A stretch of 64,000 nt of DNA, from NCBI GenBank assembly GCA_022539475.1, contig VCMS01000024.1, positions 124,001 to 188,000 of the forward strand, given 5' to 3'. Positions 9,870 to 18,200 of this stretch are shown here, piece by piece (the stretch's first letter is position 1; the number at the start of each line of letters is the position of its first letter). The stretch comes from Gracilaria domingensis (taxonomy: Eukaryota > Rhodophyta > Florideophyceae > Gracilariales > Gracilariaceae). The position numbers were made by a program, and so were the translations under genes. Under the pieces are notes generated by a model, which saw only the letters and a list, made by a program, of their open reading frames with translations, had not been told where the DNA came from and did not search any database.

Positions 9870-10217
9870 TCACTTGCCAAATAGAAGAGCGAAGGCCATT
9901 ATTGCGCAGCATGCAGACACCGTTGCGCTCAATCTTTCCCCTGTATAACCGAGATAGCGGCGTCATCATTTAACGAGTAATCACATATGTTAGAACCATG
10001 AAGATTGTTCCACGTGCCTGAACTTTTCGCATAACTGGAGGATCGCGATGAGTTGCATCGCCAACTTACCTACTCTGGCTGCTTTCCAAAAAACGCCTAA
10101 AAAGCCCTGTTTGTTTCGATCCAGTAATGCTGGGTACATAGATCGTATATACGCACAAGTGCATATGACGAGCAGAATGACGATGAGCAGGCTCTGAAAG
10201 TTAAAAAGCGCGGACAT
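9870..10217 (-). CDS. Kish/TMEM167 secretory-pathway membrane protein (two exons)
   Basis: Exon 1 is 10070-10217, the intron 9941-10069 (GTAAGT...ACAG, 129 nt, phase 1) and exon 2 9870-9940. The product is 72 aa, exactly the usual length of protein Kish. Exon 1 ([20 protein letters not shown]...) is almost identical in pattern to animal Kish-A. It contains the first membrane helix (about 8-26) and the conserved loop [20 protein letters not shown]. Exon 2 supplies GERLS and the second helix ([15 protein letters not shown]). Kish proteins sit in the early secretory pathway and Golgi and are needed for constitutive secretion. The short second exon has no protein-scale open frame of its own and is easily missed. 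The ATG lies 324 bp from the edge of the copia retrotransposon. Confidence 0.95.
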
Positions 10218-10541
10218 AATAAAAGGGCTCTGCTTCCCGATCAAGTTGGAGTTGGCGGAGACTTCCTTCGTTTCGATGTACTCTTAAGCAGTTCCTTCGT
10301 GGCGAAACAAAACTTAAAAAAGCTTTCAGTTAGCTTTTGGAAGGAATGCGTCTTGACGAGAAAGAAGGATCATCTTCCGTAGCACATGCTTTCTCCTCCA
10401 AATACAACACAAGTGTATGTACCTGCTTGGCCAGTTCCAAGTGTAGTTGTGTGCTTACAGTACTGTATTATTCAAGGCTTGTCGAGAATACCTCACCTTT
10501 GTACAGCAATGACCTTTCCAACAGAAAAAAGAAGTTGTGTA
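10218..10541. promoter_or_regulatory. Remaining half of the Kish upstream region
   Basis: This 324-bp host segment lies between the Kish start codon and the left end of the copia element, whose target duplication GTGTA occupies 10537-10541. Together with 26857-26929 on the far side it would have formed one divergent promoter of about 400 bp for Kish and the WBP2-like gene. No specific element is identified. Confidence 0.6.
10537..10541. repeat. Copia target-site duplication, left copy (GTGTA)
   Basis: These five bases directly before the left LTR are repeated at 26852-26856 directly after the right LTR. They define the insertion boundaries of the Ty1/copia element. Confidence 0.9.
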
Positions 10542-10679
10542 TGTGAGAAGGGAGAGCTCTGCCTCCACTTTACTGTCGCGAGCTCGCTCATCTCGCTGTC
10601 TTATCTAGTGTGGCATCTACTGTAAGGCTGATTGGCGCCTGAAAAATGTATGTCAGCATGTGTTGGTGGCTGATTGACA
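10542..10679 (-). repeat. Copia 3' LTR (138 bp)
   Basis: It starts TGTGAGAAGG and ends GATTGACA on the plus strand. It matches the right LTR along its length except for 42 extra bases (10635-10676), which consist of 33 unique bases plus a second copy of the 9-mer GGCTGATTG. The pol frame of the element ends inside it. Confidence 0.88.
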
Positions 10680-12125
10680 GTCCCCGGTTGGTGATGTACG
10701 TTTTGAAGGTGGGCAGGGAACTATGTTGAGTTTGGCTCGGAGTTCGATGAACCTTTCCCGTGACAGAGGTTTCGTGAGTATGTCTGCTAACATGACATCC
10801 GTGGGGATGCGTTTGATTTGGATGTGTTGGTTCGCGACGTGGTGTGCCAGGTAGTGGTGCCTGATGTCTATGTATTTCTTGCGTTTCGTCGGTGCTTGGT
10901 TGGTAGCTATGAGGACTGCGGATTGGTTGTCAATGTAGTGCGGAGTGGGTTGGTGTTGTTTTGTTTGACAAGATCGAAGAAGGTTTCTGAGCCAGTTGGT
11001 ATGCCTAGTTGCGTTTCTTGCCGCAATATACTCCGCTTCTGTTGTGGAAAGAGCTACCACATTTTGCTTTTGTGAAGCCCATGATACTGGTGTGGCGTGG
11101 AGTATGTGGATGTTTCCTGTGATTGATTTTCGGTTCTTGGCATTGGCATAATCGGTATCGCTGTACGCTTCGAGTTGCGAGGTTTGGTCTTTGTTATTGT
11201 GTCTGTACAGGAGGCCGTGCTTTCTTGTCCCTTTGAGGTATCGCAGTAAGGTTTTAAGCGCCTTCCAATGATGCTGTAGCGGCTTGTTCATATATTGTGC
11301 TAACCTGTTTGTTGCGTATAGAATGTCAGGTCGTGTGCTATCCGTTATATATCGCACTTCTCCTAAGATGGTGCGATAGTGATGTGCTTGGGTTGGTGTT
11401 AATGGTGCACTGTCCTGTTGCTTATCGAGGGGTTGTACGTTGTTATATGGAGTTAACGCTGGATTGCACTGGTCCATGTGCGTCTGCACTAGTAGTGCAT
11501 CTATGGTGTCCGGCTGAGATATATGAATTCCATCGTTGGATCTCCGAATGGTCCAGTTGAGAAATCGGGTAGGTGGTCCGAGTCGTTTGACTTTGTATTT
11601 GCGCAGCAATTGTGTGTGTAGTTGATCTATGAGGTTACTGTTTGTTGCCAGTACGAAGAAGTCATCGATGGTTGTGCTGATAAGGGTAAAGCCTTCTTCC
11701 GTGTTCTTTGTGTAGAGGCATGGGTCGTGTTCCGATGGATGGAAGTCTAGTTTTGTGAGGTACTGTTTGAGTCCGTGGTTGTAGTAGTAGGCTGCTGGTG
11801 GTGAGCCATAGAGATTTCCTTGCAGCTGGCCGTATTTGCCTGTGTGTCTGTACTTGCCGTCGAATTTGGGCATCTGTCGTACATAGACTGGTTTGCTGTA
11901 TTGGTATGTTTCGTGCAAGTACGCCGATTTGATATCGAAGTGTTCTAAGGGGTAATTTCTTGCTGCATGTAATGCAAGAAGAAGTCTTTGCGTAGTGCGG
12001 TCCGCAGTATATGTGGTGGTGTGTTGAGGGTCGTAGTGCAGACCTGGTCTCATCAGGTCGCCCCTGAGGTTGCAGCGTGCCTTGCGTTGCGTTATGTGTC
12101 CCTCGGCTGAACGTTTGTATCTGTA
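10653..12125 (-). CDS. Copia pol, C-terminal portion: reverse transcriptase and RNase H
   Basis: The frame encodes the later part of copia reverse transcriptase (KSAYLHETYQYSKPVYVRQ, LQGNLYGSPPAAYYYN, then TIDDFFVLAT at the catalytic strand). The connection region follows (YRTILGEVRYITDSTRPDIL), and then the copia-type RNase H (YSDTDYANAKNRKSITG, SWASQKQ, STTEAEYIAA, and KYIDIRHHYLAHHV near the end). It reads on the minus strand, in line with the Gag/integrase half beyond the nested gypsy element. The two halves belong to one split element. Confidence 0.9.
   Translation of the reverse strand, partial: YRYKRSAEGHITQRKARCNLRGDLMRPGLHYDPQHTTTYTADRTTQRLLLALHAARNYPLEHFDIKSAYLHETYQYSKPVYVRQMPKFDGKYRHTGKYGQLQGNLYGSPPAAYYYNHGLKQYLTKLDFHPSEHDPCLYTKNTEEGFTLISTTIDDFFVLATNSNLIDQLHTQLLRKYKVKRLGPPTRFLNWTIRRSNDGIHISQPDTIDALLVQTHMDQCNPALTPYNNVQPLDKQQDSAPLTPTQAHHYRTILGEVRYITDSTRPDILYATNRLAQYMNKPLQHHWKALKTLLRYLKGTRKHGLLYRHNNKDQTSQLEAYSDTDYANAKNRKSITGNIHILHATPVSWASQKQNVVALSTTEAEYIAARNATRHTNWLRNLLRSCQTKQHQPTPHYIDNQSAVLIATNQAPTKRKKYIDIRHHYLAHHVANQHIQIKRIPTDVMLADILTKPLSRERFIELRAKLNIVPCPPSKRTSPTGDCQSATNTC
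12121..12125. repeat. Gypsy target-site duplication, left copy (CTGTA)
   Basis: CTGTA directly precedes the left gypsy LTR and is repeated at 23898-23902 directly after the right LTR. The target was copia reverse-transcriptase sequence. Confidence 0.92.
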
Positions 12126-12982
12126 TGTAGAGCAAAACGCCCTTTGTGGGGATGCACCGAGGTGCTTTTCATAGTTTGTTGATCCGTTACCGGCTGCGAC
12201 ACCTCAGGTTATGAGAGGCTACTGGGGTAGTGCCCCTATTTTGGGGTATGCCTAGGAAGGGTAGTATTTCTGCACACGTGTGCCAAGTTGGCCCGATCGC
12301 GCGGGCCCCGTGGCAAGCATGCCACGGGGGCACACCTGTAGTGTATTGGCCGGCAGCGCCGGATAGTTAGATATTTTAATTGATATTTTCAAGTGCCGTA
12401 TATAAGTGGCGGCACTTGCCGCCACTGTACGGGAAGTAAACCTCAACGAGGCCTTTGGCTCTGATCTTCTTGCCGCTTGCGCACGGTCACCAGCCCCATC
12501 CTGGGGAATACCGCCGCAATTCCGGGCTGATCAACCAACCTCCGTCCCTGAGGAGTACTAATCCGTCGTCACGGCACTTTTCTTATCTATTTTATTGTTG
12601 TCATTTCCGTCTTACGGCTTTCGCTACTCTGCCCTACATTGTAGGTTTGTTTTATTTGTCTCGGGAGTTTTCCCGCTTATCGCGAGTCAGTGCTCCGCAG
12701 TGCGGCTCGTTTGTTGATCTTTTGTCGTCCCATACCGTTGGGCTGGATACCCCCACTCGCTGTGGCTCGCCGGAACCATCCGGATACCTACGCCGATTCT
12801 ACCCCTTCTACCTCCGACTGCACGCCCAGATCGGGGCCACCCGGATTTACACCCGGCTCGTGTTGGCCCTATCGGAGGGTTCTGCCGCTCGACTGCCCTT
12901 CACAGGGAGCAGGGCCTGAACACCCTGAGGTGCTCGTCCGCGACGCGGCTTGTTGTTTTCCCGTCGAGGGTTTTGCACCACA
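12126..12982 (+). repeat. Gypsy 5' LTR (857 bp)
   Basis: It begins TGTAGAGCAAAACGCC and ends GCACCACA. U3 contains several perfect inverted repeats (12291-12306, 12306-12329, 12406-12425) and a TATATAAG box at 12399-12406. It is followed by the leader with the presumed primer-binding site (AACTGGTCTCCCGACC from 12983); the cognate tRNA was not identified. Confidence 0.95.
12399..12406 (+). promoter_or_regulatory. TATA box of the gypsy LTR promoter
   Basis: TATATAAG lies in U3 and is immediately followed by a perfect 8-bp stem, 4-nt loop inverted repeat (GTGGCGGC/GCCGCCAC, 12406-12425). Transcription would be expected to start about 25-30 bp downstream, just past this hairpin. The same box lies in the 3' LTR at 23314-23321. 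Confidence 0.7.
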
Positions 12983-13146
12983 AACTGGTCTCCCGACCTA
13001 GAATCGGCTTAATTGGCCAACGTTCGTTGGAGTTGGTTCGTTTGTTTGGAGCCCAGATAGCTGGGAATATCCGTTCTTACGGTTCTCTCATTGTCCGTTT
13101 TCGGAAGTTGTTTTGGTTGCCCATTGGCCGACTGTGTCGGTGAACG

Positions 13147-15156
13147 ATGTCGTCCCGTCGCAGGAGTGGCGCGCCACGTGCCGCTTCTGTGCCCGGTTCG
13201 TCCGGCTTGCCGGCAAGTTTGCCTCCGTTGCCGAAGGACGCACTGGAGGTCCCAGGCAATGGCGACCCGAAACCGGCTTCCCGGGGCCGCCGTTCTGATA
13301 ACGGGACCCCACCCACTCGTGGGCCAACTGAAACCGCACCTGCGGCTGATGCCGCCGCAGCGGTTGACGTTATGTCGTCGCGGTCCGACGAGTATACCCT
13401 CCGTGAATTAGAGGCTCAGGTTCGCATCCTGCAGAACTCCCAAGTGGGCCTCATCCGGGACATTACGAAACTCCGGCAACGGCTCGATGAAGCCGGTGTC
13501 CGGGATGTTTCGAGCGACGTCCGTGTTTTACGGTCTGATGTCAACCAGATTATGGAACACCGACAGGTGTCGGCTGGTCTGCACGAGCAGGCTGCCGCAC
13601 GCCTGGACCGCCTGGCTACCCGTCTGGAGACGGTCGAGCAAATCATCGTATCTGATGCTGTTGCGCCGGGAGCCCCGGTTTCTGAGGGTTCTCAGCACTC
13701 GCGCCGTTCCCGGGATCGTCCGGCAAAGAAGAAGGTCAAGGTTGAGTCTGACTCGTCTTCTTCATCCTCTTCTGATGAGGAGGGCCCCAAAAAGGGGTCG
13801 TCTACCGACTCTTCGGACAGCGCGGAAGAGCGCTCTCGCTATCGTGCATCCCGTTCGCGGGCTACTGAAGCCACTTCTGGTGGTGCACGAGGCCGTACGA
13901 AAGGACGGAGACACCTCGGATTGAAGGAGTTGAAGCCAATAAACTTACTGTATCGGAAGCTACTATCTTACCGATATTATCGGCTTGATGACACGACGCC
14001 ACAGAGGACCCCACGTGGGACTGGCAAAGTGCGAAATCATCTCCGACAAATGGAGCTCACGCTAAAGCCCCACAAGTTCTCTGGGGAAGATCCAATTCTT
14101 GTCTTGGATTTTCTTAGCCGCTTCGTAGCGGAAGCCGATGTACTTCGGATGAGCGAGGCACAGGCCTACATCGCGCTGCCGTACTTTTTGACGGGTGTAG
14201 CCGAAGATCAATTCAATTCGGTTCGTGGGTCGTCTCGCGCCTCCGAAGGAGGAGTTACGTGCTGGCCGGAAGCGGTACAATATCTCCTGCGTTCTTACGC
14301 GACAGGCAATGCGATACAAGGTGCTATACTCGCGCTGCGAGACACGAAACAAGGAGCCGAAGAGTCGGAAACCGTTTATTCGACCCGCCTCAACAAGGCT
14401 TTCCACAGATGTGGCAACGTGTTCTCCGCAGCTGAGCGGTGTACGATGTTTGTTGATGGACTGGACCGATCAATTCGGACGTTGGTAGCCCATTATCGGG
14501 AGAACAAACGCCGGATTACCTATCTGGAACTCGTTCAATTTGCCCAAGCGGAGGGAGATGCAGCTCGAGCACGCACTGGTATCAAGACGCGCACGCGCCG
14601 ACTCCTTCATGTAGAAGGCCGAGACTCCTCACTGCCTCACTCGCGAGGTTCTGTTCAAGGGGGTTATGATAACCTGCACCTGTTACAGGACGATGGTTCA
14701 ATGCCGAGTTCGGAATTGCCGTCGACGACGGAGCAGTCTACAGTGGACGGAGACCCCGCTCTGTACGCCGGACGTCAAGTCCCGGCATTGCCCGTGCCGC
14801 ACTCTGGCGGATATCGAAGCCAACGCCCTGGATGGAGGGACCCGTATCCTCCTCGACAGGAGCGCCGGCCGCCCAACGCGGATCTTCTTCGTCACCTTAT
14901 TTGTCATACCTGTTACAGGCCAGGGCACATCGCTCCGAATTGCTTAATGCCCATACGAGATATGGCGAAGATAGTGCCTCAGTATGAGTCGTTGACGCCC
15001 GCCGAGCGGGAACGTGTTCCCGACAAATCGTACCTTCGTGCGAAGGCGGAGACTCAGCCTGGAAACCAGGAAACGGTGCCATCGAATGGTGGAACTGTAG
15101 CCGCCCCTGCGGAATCGCAACCTCCGCAGATTGGCGGCGACGCTCAGAAAAACTGA
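13147..15156 (+). CDS. Gypsy gag
   Basis: This 669-aa frame starts with ATG (MSSRRRSGAPRA). The N-terminal third is disordered and contains a predicted coiled coil (YTLRELEAQVRILQNSQVG...) and a Ser/Asp-rich then Arg-rich segment. The capsid-like region is at about residues 290-480 (LKPHKFSGEDPILVLDFL, AYIALPYFLTGVAEDQF). A zinc knuckle, CHTCYRPGHIAPNC, lies near 14902-14943. The C-terminal tail is flexible. It precedes pol by 116 bp and is in a different frame, so pol expression must use one of the mechanisms known for the family (frameshift, reinitiation or splicing). Confidence 0.93.
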   Translation: MSSRRRSGAPRAASVPGSSGLPASLPPLPKDALEVPGNGDPKPASRGRRSDNGTPPTRGPTETAPAADAAAAVDVMSSRSDEYTLRELEAQVRILQNSQVGLIRDITKLRQRLDEAGVRDVSSDVRVLRSDVNQIMEHRQVSAGLHEQAAARLDRLATRLETVEQIIVSDAVAPGAPVSEGSQHSRRSRDRPAKKKVKVESDSSSSSSSDEEGPKKGSSTDSSDSAEERSRYRASRSRATEATSGGARGRTKGRRHLGLKELKPINLLYRKLLSYRYYRLDDTTPQRTPRGTGKVRNHLRQMELTLKPHKFSGEDPILVLDFLSRFVAEADVLRMSEAQAYIALPYFLTGVAEDQFNSVRGSSRASEGGVTCWPEAVQYLLRSYATGNAIQGAILALRDTKQGAEESETVYSTRLNKAFHRCGNVFSAAERCTMFVDGLDRSIRTLVAHYRENKRRITYLELVQFAQAEGDAARARTGIKTRTRRLLHVEGRDSSLPHSRGSVQGGYDNLHLLQDDGSMPSSELPSTTEQSTVDGDPALYAGRQVPALPVPHSGGYRSQRPGWRDPYPPRQERRPPNADLLRHLICHTCYRPGHIAPNCLMPIRDMAKIVPQYESLTPAERERVPDKSYLRAKAETQPGNQETVPSNGGTVAAPAESQPPQIGGDAQKN

Positions 15157-15272
15157 GCAAGGGAGCCTCCAGCAATGGAGAGGCGCCCCCAGCGACGGGG
15201 TTTAGTGCGCCTGAGGCTGAGAAGCCTCGCTCCCCGGTCACAATCCTTTCGAGGACACTGGCCACTACAGAC

Positions 15273-18200
15273 GTGAACTCTGAGCACCTTGGTGTCTTGC
15301 GTCGCCCGTGGATACGGTCTAAGAACAGCCGGTTCCCGGATAGAGTCCTGGTCATGGCGAAACGTAACTACAAAGTTTACGCCGACCTAGGTGTTTCCGA
15401 CCAGTACATGGTTCGGCAGTTGTCCGTGCTCGATACAGGAGCTGGGCCAAACTTTTTGGTTGAGTCTATGATTCCGCCGCACTTGCGGTCTCGCGTTCGT
15501 GCGGCGCCGCAGATCGATATAGCGGATGCGAACAATCGGCCACTTTCGACTGTGGGAGTAATAGACCTGCTCGTCAGGCTTGGCCGCTACGTGGCGAAGC
15601 TCGATTTCTTGGTTTGCAAGCAACTCGCTGCGCCGGTTATCCTCGGCTGCGACTTCTGTGACCGCTTCGTCGATGCAATTCGACCGCGGAAGCGAACCAT
15701 CGAAATGGAAGATGGGACTACTGTACCGATCGTTCGGCGTCCCCTGCGCCGGGCTCTGAAGAAGCAAGTCCCTTTGCCTGCGGCACAGAAGCCTACAGCC
15801 GATGAACGGAAGTCTACAAAGCTCCGAGTAGCTCGGCCCATTTCCATCCCGCCTGAATCACAGGTCTGGGTTACTGTGACCTCCCCACAATGTGGCTTAC
15901 AAACGGTACAACCGTTGCCTGCGTTACAGGAGAAGCATCAGCTTGCCCTCGCTAATGGGATTGTTTTCGTCGAACCCGAGAAGCCTTTTCAGGTGCTGGT
16001 TGCGAACTTCAGCCGTTTTTCTCAACGGTTGGTTAGGAGCCAAGTTATTGGTTCGTTGCTTCCGCACCCTGCGGCTATAGTGCCTACTCAGGTTTCTATT
16101 GCCGAGGTTCTCGGAATCCTCGAAGCTGAGGAGGGGGAGGCGGAACGGAACAATTCCGAAACGACTGGACCGAACAGTTCGTCGGAAGATGCTACGCCGA
16201 CTTCGTCGGATGCAAATAACCGCAGCCTGTCGAAGGAGGCAATGCCGACCTCGTCGGACAGTAATGATACGGACCTGAGTGCTGCTGACACGAAGGATAA
16301 GGCAGTACAGGAACTGGAGTCTCTGGATCTTGAACATGTCCCAGAGACTCACCGCGATAAATTGCGGCACATGCTTGAGGAGTTCACGCCCATGTGGGAT
16401 GGCACACTGGGTAAGATTGGTATTACCGAACATCGGATTGATTTGCTACCGAATACTCGGCCCATTTCACAGCACCCTTACAGGGCAGGACCGACAGCTC
16501 GGCAGGAGGAGAAAGCTCAAGTTGAGAAGATGCTCCGCGCTGGAGTTATCGAGCCGGCTCAGTCACCTTGGGCATCGCCGGTGGTGCTCGCGCCCAAAGC
16601 TGATGGGTCTTGGCGATTTTGCATCGATTACCGCAAGCTAAACGCGGCTACGGTCAAGGATGTGTATCCTATCCCACGAATGGATGAATGCATCGATTCA
16701 TTGGGCGACGCGAAAGTGTTCACAACCCTAGACGCGAATTGGGGCTATTGGCAAGTTCCCGTGAGGGCTGAGGATCGTGACAAGACAGCCTTCGTTTGTC
16801 ATGAAGGATTGTACCGATTCAATCGGATGCCCTTTGGGTTAACGAACGCGCCAGCCACTTTTCAACGAGCTGTGGATATTTTGCTAGCCCGCTTTAAGTG
16901 GAAGACTTGCCTGGTATACCTGGATGACATCATTGTCTACTCCAGCAACCTGGATGAGCACTTGACCCACGTACGGGATGTGATGCGAGTCCTACGCGAT
17001 GCAGGCATTACGCTCAAGCTCAAGAAGTGTGAGTTCTTTACCGAAACCGTCAGGTATCTCGGCCATGTTATCCGTCCGGGACGGCTTTCGATTGACGAAG
17101 TACGCGTGAAATCCCTCAAAGAGGCTAAGCATCCGAGGACGCAGACGGAACTCCGATCTTTTCTCGGCTTGTGCAATGTGTATCGCCGCTTCATTCCGAA
17201 CTTTGCGGATATCGCTGCACCTCTGAACGAGCTTCTTCGCAAAGGCCAGCCAGTCGATCTGGAAGAATTCGACAACCGCAAGGTCGCGGCTTTCTCGTCG
17301 CTCGTGGACGCGGTGACATCGCCACCTGTTTTATCCCTGCCTAGGGCTGGTTTGCCATATGCAGTAGATACGGATGCGAGCGACTACCAAGTCGGCTGTG
17401 CCCTATTCCAGACCACCAATGATGGCGAGCGATTGCCAATTGGGTATTGGTCAAGGAGCCTCAACGTTCACGAGAGGAATTACTCGGTATCCGAGAAGGA
17501 GTGCTTGGCAGTTGTCTGGGCGTTACAGACACTGCGGCCCTATCTTATGGGGACCCGCTTCATTGTCCATACCGATCATTCGGCATTACGCTGGCTACTC
17601 TCTATAGCAGAGCCATCTGGCCGCTTGATGCGGTGGAGACTTCGCTTGTCGGAATTCGACTTCGAAATCCGTAACAAGAAAGGACTCCTGAACACTCAGG
17701 CTGATGCACTGTCCCGCTTGGAAACAGCGGCTGAAGCTGCGCCAGTCGATGATCTGGAGATACCGTGCTTCCTCGTGGAAGACGGCTCGAGCGATGCCGA
17801 TGAAGAATCGGAAGGATGGGACATCTACGATGCTGTTTTAGCCGTGTCTGACACGCAACCCGAACCGGGCTCTTTCGTACCGATCAAGCCGGAGGAACTC
17901 ATCCGGGAGCAGCACACCGACCGTTTTTGTACGGAGATTCGTAGTCGTCTAAACGGTGGAGCACAGTTGCCTTTCGTCGAGAACGACCAAGGATTTCTAA
18001 TCCGAACCGTCGGAAACAGGCCACAGATTGTGGTTCCGCACTCACTTCAGTCACGAGTACTGCATTTGTCGCACTACGCGAAGTTGTCAGCCCACCCTGG
18101 TGGCAGGAAGTTGTACTACACCGTACGGAAGGACTTTTACTGGCCAGCAATGGCTTTCGACGCGTATGCCACTGTTCGTGGATGTTCTGACTGCGCGAAG

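Noticed and set aside
12455-12919. A 154-codon frame inside the gypsy LTR, repeated identically in the other LTR (23370-23834)
   Set aside because: It lies wholly within LTR sequence and has no protein-like character. Its duplication merely reflects the identical LTRs.
12983-13000. Naming the tRNA that primes the gypsy element
   Set aside because: The sequence after the 5' LTR could pair with a tRNA 3' end, but I could not match it to a specific tRNA without a reference set.
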